Source of the DNA: Campylobacterota bacterium
Lineage (GTDB): Bacteria > Campylobacterota > Campylobacteria > Campylobacterales > Sulfurovaceae
Reading direction: 5' to 3'
NCBI GenBank assembly: GCA_013153675.1
Contig: JAADEA010000163.1
Coordinates: 1 to 5,680, forward strand
DNA: 5,680 nt
The first letter of the stretch is position 1. Every line of letters starts with the position of its first letter. The translations under genes and the position numbers were made by a program. Of this stretch, positions 1 to 4,992 are shown in pieces. The notes under the pieces were generated by a model. The model ran no database searches, had not been told where the DNA came from, and worked only from the letters and a program-made list of their open reading frames with translations.

Positions 1-18
1 AATAATACCTTTTTGCAA
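1..18 (-). CDS. Probable start of a further gene in the cco operon (5' end only)
   Basis: Six codons reading M-Q-K-G-I-I run in frame from a TTG at 16-18 to the window edge. The case for a gene is the perfect Shine-Dalgarno AGGAGG (complement of 24-29) five bases upstream, the same sequence and spacing as in front of ccoN, and its place 39 bases after the fixH-family stop on the same strand. No ATG or GTG lies at a suitable distance. Nothing can be said about the product. If the TTG is not used, the AGGAGG would have no visible purpose. This is inference from the start signal alone. Confidence 0.45.
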
Positions 19-23
19 ATAGA

Positions 24-29
24 CCTCCT
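24..29 (-). promoter_or_regulatory. Strong ribosome binding site before the left-edge gene
   Basis: The minus strand reads AGGAGG followed by five bases and TTG. This is a full match to the 16S anti-Shine-Dalgarno in a very AT-rich gap, and it is the main evidence that translation restarts here. It follows the 3' arm of a 13-bp inverted repeat with no spacing beyond its first A. Confidence 0.5.
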
Positions 30-64
30 AAAATAGAAAAAGAGAAAAACCCTTTTTCTATTTT
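30..64 (-). terminator. Inverted repeat at the end of the fixH-family gene: weak terminator or intercistronic hairpin
   Basis: Positions 30-42 and 52-64 are perfect 13-bp inverted complements around a 9-base loop. On the minus strand the stem holds the TAG stop codon of the fixH-family gene, and its 3' arm is T-rich (CTTTTTCTATTTT). The stem has only two or three G:C pairs and the T-run is inside the arm, not after it, so termination would be weak or partial. Because AGGAGG follows directly, it could equally protect the upstream mRNA end or affect translation of the next gene. Repeat: seen directly. Role: inferred. Confidence 0.45.
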
Positions 65-615
65 GCCTTTGGCTTATAGTAAGCTTCACTATCTATAAAT
101 TTTATAGCTTTACCCTTTTGAATTCTTACTCTTAAAATATATCTACCATATTTATCTTTTAAATCTACATTTTTAAAAGTATAGATACCATCCTTTACTT
201 GCGGATTAAAATAGTATTTATCATCAGCTCTTGTATGAGGTCTTGTAACTAAAAGAGTCACATTTGCATCATTTACACTTTTTCCATCTTTAGTAGTCAC
301 TTTATATCTAATTGTATTGAGTTTATTTAATGCATATATTTTAGAAACTTTTCTTTTTAAATGTTTTGGTTTAAAATCAGATAGATTCATATCTAAAATT
401 TTAGCATTATAACTCTTATTAAATATAGCCTCTGCCTCTTGAATCTCATTATAATATTTATCAGCTATTTGATATTTCATCATAAAGGAGTTAGACTCTT
501 GCACAGGCATACTTTTAGTATTTTTAACAGTCCAAAAAGCAAGAGTTATACCAATAAAAAGAAAAGTTAAAATCATTAAGGGCCAAAATTTACCACTTCT
601 TTTATCACTTGCCAT
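58..615 (-). CDS. FixH-family protein, likely cbb3 oxidase assembly factor
   Basis: The product has 185 residues. A short basic N-terminus (about 1-10) leads into one transmembrane helix (about 11-28, beginning F-W-P-L and ending A-F-W), followed by a soluble domain that would lie in the periplasm. The layout and the C-terminal beta-rich part, with a T-L-L-V-T-R-P-H segment followed by a G-x-Y-x-F turn and Y-I-L-R-V-R-I strand, fit the FixH family (PF05751), one of the proteins needed for cbb3 oxidase assembly in other bacteria. The ATG at 615 has AGGA six bases upstream and overlaps the end of the preceding gene by 11 bases, which suggests coupled translation. The family call rests on overall pattern and operon context. 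It is longer than the shortest FixH proteins, with a charged stretch around residues 50-90. Confidence 0.75.
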   Translation of the reverse strand: MASDKRSGKFWPLMILTFLFIGITLAFWTVKNTKSMPVQESNSFMMKYQIADKYYNEIQEAEAIFNKSYNAKILDMNLSDFKPKHLKRKVSKIYALNKLNTIRYKVTTKDGKSVNDANVTLLVTRPHTRADDKYYFNPQVKDGIYTFKNVDLKDKYGRYILRVRIQKGKAIKFIDSEAYYKPKAK

Positions 616-1201
616 TGCGTATCCTATTTAATAGAGGTCTTAAAATAAAGATCCATATTACAATTATAGATCCAAAATATACTATATAGGTAATTAACTT
701 AATAATCCATCTTCCCTCTTCTTTAATTGTATTTTTAAGCTTTATACCCTTTTTTGAGGCTATCTCATCAGCCAATTCACTTACAGCTTGAACAACTGCC
801 ACATCATATTTTGACTGAAGAGAATTTTTATCATTATAAGCCAAAATAGAAATAGCATAATCTTTAACCATAGAAGGAGAATATAACTCTCTTAGTTCTT
901 TATTTGAAGGAATAATCCCTATTCTTTTACTATTTGGTGCGAAAAAAAACACAATATATGGCTCTTTTAAATCTTTATAGTTATTCTTAATATAATCAAA
1001 AAGATTTACTCCCTCACCTACCTTCTTTACAGTAGCAATTGTATATAAATTAATAGAACTCTTCTTATATAACTCATTAGAAATAGATTCAACTACTTTT
1101 GCTGCTTTAGGAGATATAAGATACTCATTAATTAAGTATTTTGGAAATAAAAAAGAAGTTATTAGCAGCAAAAGCAAGGATATCCTTGCTACTACTGCCA
1201 T
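605..1201 (-). CDS. TPM-domain-like membrane protein of the cco operon
   Basis: The product has 198 residues. It begins with a hydrophobic segment (about 7-20) that is a signal peptide or anchor, has a mixed alpha/beta soluble domain (about 30-150), and ends with a transmembrane helix (about 166-187) and a basic tail (R-x-x-x-x-R-I-R-N-G-K) expected in the cytoplasm. The soluble part follows the TPM-domain pattern (PF04536): a Y-K-K-x-x-x-x-x-L-Y-T-I-A-T-V strand, a long helix, an I-V-F-F-F-A-P strand with R-I-G-I-I-P, and a late helix V-A-V-V-Q-A-V-S-E-L-A. The match is by eye and remote. The ATG at 1201 has AGGA five bases upstream, inside the preceding gene, whose stop ends two bases before this start. 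Its place between oxidase structural genes and a fixH-family gene suggests a role in oxidase assembly or quality control; this is inference only. Confidence 0.6.
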   Translation of the reverse strand: MAVVARISLLLLLITSFLFPKYLINEYLISPKAAKVVESISNELYKKSSINLYTIATVKKVGEGVNLFDYIKNNYKDLKEPYIVFFFAPNSKRIGIIPSNKELRELYSPSMVKDYAISILAYNDKNSLQSKYDVAVVQAVSELADEIASKKGIKLKNTIKEEGRWIIKLITYIVYFGSIIVIWIFILRPLLNRIRNGK

Positions 1202-1203
1202 AT

Positions 1204-1305
1204 TTATCCTACAAAAAGATGATTAGGAGTAACTACAGACCATAACGTAATTGCTGCCATTATAATTAAGCCCAATGTAATAATTTTATCCATAAATCTA
1301 ATCAT
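1204..1305 (-). CDS. 33-residue single-pass membrane peptide between the DUF4006 and TPM-like genes
   Basis: A short frame runs from ATG at 1305 to TAA at 1206-1204 and encodes 33 residues beginning M-I-R-F-M-D-K and ending T-P-N-H-L-F-V-G. Residues about 8-25 (I-I-T-L-G-L-I-I-M-A-A-I-T-L-W-S-V-V) form one transmembrane helix after a basic N-terminus, so N-in/C-out is likely. AGGAGT lies five bases before the ATG and overlaps the stop of the DUF4006 gene. The TAA ends two bases before the next start, and its last codons hold that gene's Shine-Dalgarno. The frame fills what would otherwise be an unexplained 113-base gap in a tightly packed operon. I do not recognise a family. Small membrane subunits such as CcoQ and CcoM-like peptides occur in cbb3 oxidases, so an accessory subunit is possible but unproven. 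A second ATG at codon 5 lacks the good spacing. Confidence 0.7.
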   Translation of the reverse strand: MIRFMDKIITLGLIIMAAITLWSVVTPNHLFVG

Positions 1306-1314
1306 AATCTACTC

Positions 1315-1542
1315 CTATAAATTACTAATATCATATTTTTTATTTTCTTTACTAATCATTTTAACATTATCTAAACTATTAACAATTGGACTTGGATCAT
1401 AATAGTGAGTTGCCTCTCTTTGTTGAATATTAATAGCCATTGAAGTCAAAACAAATAAAATTCCTAATAATAACCCAGTAGCTATTAACATTCCCGTAAT
1501 ACCATCTAATACAAATAGTCCTCTACTTTTATTTTCAGCCAT
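1315..1542 (-). CDS. DUF4006 family small membrane protein
   Basis: The product has 75 residues: a polar N-terminus, the signature-like stretch R-G-L-F-V-L-D-G-I-T-G-M-L-I-A-T (about 7-22) leading into one transmembrane helix (about 14-37), and a polar C-terminal part rich in Asn, Lys and Ser. This matches the DUF4006 proteins that follow ccoP in Campylobacterota. No function is established; the constant link to the oxidase suggests an accessory subunit or assembly role. The ATG at 1542 has AAGGAG six bases upstream, formed by the last Lys and Glu codons of ccoP, and only three bases separate the ccoP stop from this start. Family assignment is from memory of the motif and context. Confidence 0.85.
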   Translation of the reverse strand: MAENKSRGLFVLDGITGMLIATGLLLGILFVLTSMAINIQQREATHYYDPSPIVNSLDNVKMISKENKKYDISNL

Positions 1543-1545
1543 CCT

Positions 1546-2448
1546 CTACTCCTTATTGGCATTTCTATTTAATGTTGCAAGGAATGTTGCTAAAGCTTTC
1601 TCTTGCACTGGAGTAAATCTTCCCGGGAATGCTGGCATTTCACCAATAATTCCTTCTTTCCCATATTTTAATACATGTTGAACTAATGGAAGATCATAAT
1701 TCACTAAATTAGGAGCTTGACCGTTGTTTCCTTTTCCATCTTGTCCATGACATCCTGCACAAGTTCCCCATGCAGATGGCGCTTTTCCTTTTAGACCATT
1801 TGCTACATATTCTGCAACAGCCTCTGCATCTTTACCAGAAGCAAGTCCAGGAGGCATTTGTCCAAGTGGATAGTTTAATTGATGCTGTCCATCTTTAATA
1901 ACAGCTAACACTTGTTCTTTTGTGAATCTTTTTGTAAAATCTTGAGCTTTTCCAGATAATCCATCACCAGTCTCTCCATGACAAGGAGCACACTGTACTA
2001 AAAAGATAGACTCTCCCATCTCTTTTAGAGTATCTTTAGATGGATTTTTCCATTTAGCTTCAAATTTCTTTTGCCACTCTTTTACCTCTTGATTATACTC
2101 TCCAATTCTACTATAAGCATTTAGAGGATAACCAGCAAGCCAATACCAAATTCCCCAAATAATTGTTCCAAGGAATGACCATGCCCATCCAGCTGGCAAC
2201 TCATTTTTATATTCACCAATTCCATCCCAATTATCTTCTGCTAACTCTCCGCTTAATTTATCATATTTCATTTGTGCCATATATTTAGCACTAACACCAA
2301 ATGTTAATACAGCAATTGCAACTGCTCCTATAAATGTTAGCAAGTTTATAGGATCTCTTAAATCAATGTGCATCTGCACAATTACAACATATGTGGCAAC
2401 TATTAAAATTGCCGCAAATATCAATCCTTTTACTATAAAAGAGCCCAT
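1546..2448 (-). CDS. ccoP: cbb3-type cytochrome c oxidase subunit III, diheme cytochrome CcoP
   Basis: CcoP is the membrane-anchored diheme cytochrome c that takes electrons from periplasmic cytochrome c or the bc1 complex and passes them through CcoO to CcoN. In 300 residues there are two CxxCH heme sites, C-A-P-C-H (153-157) and C-A-G-C-H (230-234), each with a likely axial Met in M-P (M198 in Q-M-P-P-G and M271 in E-M-P-A-F). The conserved CcoP helix is seen at 88-106, preceded by the typical D-G-I-x-E-Y-x-N-x-L-P (75-85). Ahead of it lie two further predicted helices (about 8-26 and 35-54) that short alphaproteobacterial FixP/CcoP proteins lack; such an extended N-terminus fits campylobacterial CcoP. 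AAGGAG lies five bases before the ATG at 2448 and overlaps the ccoQ stop codon. The gene is intact. Confidence 0.97.
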   Translation of the reverse strand: MGSFIVKGLIFAAILIVATYVVIVQMHIDLRDPINLLTFIGAVAIAVLTFGVSAKYMAQMKYDKLSGELAEDNWDGIGEYKNELPAGWAWSFLGTIIWGIWYWLAGYPLNAYSRIGEYNQEVKEWQKKFEAKWKNPSKDTLKEMGESIFLVQCAPCHGETGDGLSGKAQDFTKRFTKEQVLAVIKDGQHQLNYPLGQMPPGLASGKDAEAVAEYVANGLKGKAPSAWGTCAGCHGQDGKGNNGQAPNLVNYDLPLVQHVLKYGKEGIIGEMPAFPGRFTPVQEKALATFLATLNRNANKE

Positions 2449-2457
2449 CCTCTCTCC

Positions 2458-2655
2458 TTAATCTTTTCTATTTGGATTTTTTTCAACAATCTCATCATTT
2501 AGCTCATCATCTAAAGCCAACTTACCATATTTCTCGTAATTTCTTTTACCCTTCTTCTCACTTCTATAGAGATGGAGGATATAGCCATAAAGAATCACTA
2601 CCAAAAAGATAGTGAAGAAAAAAGTTCCATAAGCTTGAATTTTAGCTATATCCAC
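2458..2655 (-). CDS. ccoQ: cbb3-type cytochrome c oxidase accessory subunit CcoQ
   Basis: The product has 65 residues: one transmembrane helix (about 9-29, F-F-F-T-I-F-L-V-V-I-L-Y-G-Y-I) followed by L-Y-R-S-E-K-K-G-K-R-N-Y-E-K-Y-G and an acidic then basic tail. This is the usual form of CcoQ in Campylobacterota, a non-catalytic subunit that helps stabilise the complex in other bacteria. The start is GTG at 2655, with TAAGGA six bases upstream; that TAA is the ccoO stop, nine bases away. No ATG occurs near the N-terminus, so GTG is the only reasonable start. It sits in the expected place between ccoO and ccoP. Confidence 0.92.
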   Translation of the reverse strand: MDIAKIQAYGTFFFTIFLVVILYGYILHLYRSEKKGKRNYEKYGKLALDDELNDEIVEKNPNRKD

Positions 2656-2664
2656 TCTCTATCC

Positions 2665-3333
2665 TTATTTTAATTTCTCCATATATGCAATTAAAGCAAC
2701 AATTTCTGGAATTTTTCCTTGCTTAACCATCTCAAGTACTTGTTTATTTTTCATTGCTTTTGCAATTTTTAGCGCTTGAGGTAAAACTTTTTCTTTAAAA
2801 TGTTTTTCAAATGCAGCTTTACCTGGTTTAATATCATCTCCATATGGAGTATTAAAAACTCTTTTTACTGTTACAGCCTCTGCATATGCTGTTTCAATAT
2901 CAGCAATATTTGTAAATTGATGTTTATATGCTGGCATAATTGATGCAGGAACAACAGATTTTGGATCCCACATGTGATTTGCATGCCAATCTGGTGTTCT
3001 ATATCTACCTACTCTATGTAGATCTGGTCCAGTTCTCTTACTTCCCCAAAGGAAAGGTCTATCATATGCATACTCTCCAGATAGAGAATATTGCCCATAT
3101 CTATCTGTCTCAGCTTTAAAAGGTCTAATTAACTGAGAGTGACATGCAATACAGTTATCCTTTTTATATACCTCTTTACCAGCCAACTCTAATACTGTAT
3201 AAGGCTTAAGCCCTTTTACAGGGCGTGCAGCCTCAGCAAAGTTTGGCAAAATTTCAATCAATCCTGCATATGCAATTACTAAAAATACTCCAACTGCAAA
3301 AAAGAACGGGTGCTTTTCTAACCAATGAAACAT
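2665..3333 (-). CDS. ccoO: cbb3-type cytochrome c oxidase subunit II, monoheme cytochrome CcoO
   Basis: CcoO carries one c-type heme and relays electrons from CcoP to the heme b of CcoN. The 222-residue product has one N-terminal transmembrane helix (about 10-29) acting as an uncleaved anchor, the heme site C-I-A-C-H (61-65) followed by the family hallmark S-Q-L-I-R-P, and the axial-ligand region S-I-M-P-A-Y (M133). Between them are Y-D-R-P-F-L-W-G-S-K-R-T-G-P-D-L and W-H-x-x-H-M-W-D-P, both typical of CcoO. The length is somewhat greater than in the shortest homologues because of a Lys-rich C-terminal region. The ATG at 3333 has AGGAGG five bases upstream, which overlaps the ccoN stop; ten bases separate the two genes. 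Confidence 0.97.
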   Translation of the reverse strand: MFHWLEKHPFFFAVGVFLVIAYAGLIEILPNFAEAARPVKGLKPYTVLELAGKEVYKKDNCIACHSQLIRPFKAETDRYGQYSLSGEYAYDRPFLWGSKRTGPDLHRVGRYRTPDWHANHMWDPKSVVPASIMPAYKHQFTNIADIETAYAEAVTVKRVFNTPYGDDIKPGKAAFEKHFKEKVLPQALKIAKAMKNKQVLEMVKQGKIPEIVALIAYMEKLK

Positions 3334-3343
3334 CTACTCCTCC

Positions 3344-4810
3344 TTACGCCATTGGCGATCTAAATTGTGGTTCTTGCTCAAGTTTGCGTCCTGCTGTTGC
3401 AGTCATAAAGAAGTTATACGCAAACATAAATACTCCAATTAGATATAGCAATCCACCAAGTGCTCTAATTGCATAATATGGGTGCAATACTGCCACTGTA
3501 TCAATAAAGCTATATACTAAGTTTCCATACTCATCAACTGCTCTCCACATCATACCTTGAGTAATACCTGCAATCCACATTGATGAGAAGTATAAAACAA
3601 CTCCAATTGTTTGAATCCAAAATTGAGCTTCAAGCAATGATTTAGAGTAGATCTCTCTTTTAAACATTCTTGTAGCCATATGCATTAAAGCTGCAAAAAT
3701 CATAAAAGCAACCCATCCAAGTACTCCATCATGAACATGTCCTGGAATCCAATCTGTAAAGTGTGCAATTGCATTTACAGATTTAATTGATTGAATTGGT
3801 CCTTCAAGAGTAGAAAGCATATAGAAAGTTGATGCAAGAACCATAAATTTAATTAGTGGGTTTTCAGTTAGCTGATTCCACTCACCTTTCATTGTAAGAA
3901 GCATATTAATTGCACTTCCCCAAGAAGGTAAAATTAAAACAACAGAAAATACTGATCCCATCGTTTGCATCCAATCTGGAGTTGTAGACCATAATAGGTG
4001 GTGACTTCCAGCCCATAAATATACAAACATTAATCCCCAGAAAGATAAAAGAGAAAGTTTATATGAATATACAGGCTGACCAGACTCTTTAGGTAAGAAA
4101 TAATAGATCATTGCAATAATTGGAACAGTAAATACAAAAGCAACTGCATTATGTCCCCACCACCATTGAACTAATGCATCATTTGTACCAGAATACATAC
4201 TTACAGAGTGATACCATGCTCCAAGTCCACCAGAGAAAAAGATAGTAGGTACTTCCATATTATTAAATAGATATAACATTGCAACACCAAGGAAAGTAGC
4301 AATGAAATACCACATAGAGATATATAGTGTCTTTTCACGTCTAAGTCCAATTAGACCAAACATTACAATACCCCAAATTACCCAAACAAGTACAACCAAT
4401 ACATCAAGTGGCCACTCCATTTGAGCATACTCTTTACTTGCAGTAATACCCATTAATTCACTTACTACTAATCCAGCTGCTATAACTAAATAAATAAAAA
4501 ATTGTAATTTAGCGAGAGTAGATAGTAATTTTGATTCAGCAAGAGATACTTTTAATACTCTTTGAGCAGAATAGTAAAAAGTAGCCCAAATACCACTTAC
4601 AGTAAATCCATAAATTACCACATTTGTATGGAGAGGTCTAAGTCTTGAGAAGGTTCCATATTCTCCAAAAAGGTAATTTAGTTCTGGAAAAGCCAATTGA
4701 GCTGCAATTAATACACCAATTGACATTCCAACAATACCAAAGATTACTGCTGTCCAAGAAAACCATTTGGCAACAGTATAATCATACTGCAATGTTGCAC
4801 TAGATTGCAT
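3344..4810 (-). CDS. ccoN: cbb3-type cytochrome c oxidase catalytic subunit I, CcoN
   Basis: CcoN reduces O2 to water at a heme b3-CuB centre in the inner membrane and pumps protons; it is the high-affinity terminal oxidase used at low oxygen. The 488-residue protein has about twelve predicted transmembrane helices. Visible ligands are H61 in R-P-L-H-T-N (low-spin heme b), H220 in W-W-W-G-H-N and H270/H271 in W-A-G-S-H-H (CuB), and H358/H360 in P-G-H-V-H-D-G (heme b3 and heme b). Y264 lies six residues before H270 and 44 after H220, the spacing of the cross-linked Tyr of cbb3 oxidases, where this residue sits on a different helix from that in aa3 enzymes. The ATG at 4810 has AGGAGG five bases upstream. 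It is the first gene of the operon, 172 bases after ddl, with its own promoter. No damage is seen. Confidence 0.98.
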   Translation of the reverse strand: MQSSATLQYDYTVAKWFSWTAVIFGIVGMSIGVLIAAQLAFPELNYLFGEYGTFSRLRPLHTNVVIYGFTVSGIWATFYYSAQRVLKVSLAESKLLSTLAKLQFFIYLVIAAGLVVSELMGITASKEYAQMEWPLDVLVVLVWVIWGIVMFGLIGLRREKTLYISMWYFIATFLGVAMLYLFNNMEVPTIFFSGGLGAWYHSVSMYSGTNDALVQWWWGHNAVAFVFTVPIIAMIYYFLPKESGQPVYSYKLSLLSFWGLMFVYLWAGSHHLLWSTTPDWMQTMGSVFSVVLILPSWGSAINMLLTMKGEWNQLTENPLIKFMVLASTFYMLSTLEGPIQSIKSVNAIAHFTDWIPGHVHDGVLGWVAFMIFAALMHMATRMFKREIYSKSLLEAQFWIQTIGVVLYFSSMWIAGITQGMMWRAVDEYGNLVYSFIDTVAVLHPYYAIRALGGLLYLIGVFMFAYNFFMTATAGRKLEQEPQFRSPMA

Positions 4811-4815
4811 AAATG

Positions 4816-4839
4816 CCTCCTAACAAAATTTTTTTGTTA
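4816..4839 (-). promoter_or_regulatory. ccoN ribosome binding site with an adjoining AT-rich hairpin
   Basis: AGGAGG (complement of 4816-4821) lies five bases before the ccoN ATG. Directly upstream, 4821-4828 (TAACAAAA) and 4832-4839 (TTTTGTTA) form a perfect 8-bp inverted repeat with a 3-base loop, so in the mRNA the 3' arm ends on the first A of the Shine-Dalgarno. The 5' arm also belongs to another possible hairpin with 4847-4851. The repeats are seen directly; any effect on translation is inferred. With only one G:C pair the stem would be unstable at moderate temperature. Confidence 0.55.
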
Positions 4840-4844
4840 CTACT

Positions 4845-4858
4845 CCGTAACGTAACGG
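4845..4858. promoter_or_regulatory. Near-palindrome at the predicted ccoN transcription start, possible operator
   Basis: CCGTAACGTAACGG has CCGT/ACGG arms and a central ACGT-type core, so 12 of 14 positions obey dyad symmetry. It contains a direct repeat of GTAAC (4847-4851 and 4852-4856), and an inverted GTTAC copy lies at 4836-4840. It starts five bases downstream of the -10 box, so a protein bound here would cover the transcription start and would be expected to repress. It is also far more GC-rich than its surroundings. I cannot name the regulator. Confidence 0.4.
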
Positions 4859-4862
4859 GATT

Positions 4863-4868
4863 ATTATA
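4863..4868 (-). promoter_or_regulatory. Promoter -10 box of the ccoNOQP operon
   Basis: The minus strand reads TATAAT, a perfect sigma70 -10 hexamer, 52 bases upstream of the ccoN ATG. No TTGACA-like -35 is found 16-18 bases upstream; there the sequence is T-rich with T-runs roughly every ten bases, as in vegetative promoters of Campylobacter and Helicobacter. The transcription start would fall near 4855-4857, giving a leader of about 45 bases. A perfect AT palindrome (4894-4906, AAAATT-G-AATTTT) lies near -38 to -50, but such sequences arise easily in this base composition. Confidence 0.65.
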
Positions 4869-4964
4869 AATAATGCAAAATATGAAAAAGCTTAAAATTG
4901 AATTTTATATTGTTTTTTAGGAAGAAATAAAATTTAAGATTGTTATAAGTTTTGATAATTTTAT

Positions 4965-4992
4965 ATAATAAAAAGCCTATTTTTAGGCTTTT
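4965..4992 (-). terminator. Intrinsic terminator of ddl, overlapping its stop codon
   Basis: Positions 4971-4979 (AAAAGCCTA) and 4984-4992 (TAGGCTTTT) form a perfect 9-bp stem with a 4-base loop. On the minus strand the 3' arm ends in T's and continues as TATTATATAA, giving the U-rich tail. The TAA stop of ddl (4983-4985) lies within the hairpin, so the last four residues of Ddl are partly encoded by the terminator stem. It separates ddl transcription from the cco operon, which then needs its own promoter. Confidence 0.8.

Noticed and set aside
3225..3476. 83-codon plus-strand open frame
   Set aside because: It lies opposite the ccoO start and ccoN end, has no recognisable domain, and the minus-strand genes with heme and membrane features fully explain this stretch.
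4894..4906. Perfect AT palindrome AAAATT-G-AATTTT upstream of the -10 as an operator
   Set aside because: Such palindromes are common by chance in DNA this AT-rich, and nothing else supports it.
4811..4982. FNR/CRP-type site (TTGAT-N4-ATCAA or similar) upstream of ccoN
   Set aside because: No acceptable match found by eye on either strand; only isolated half-site-like strings.
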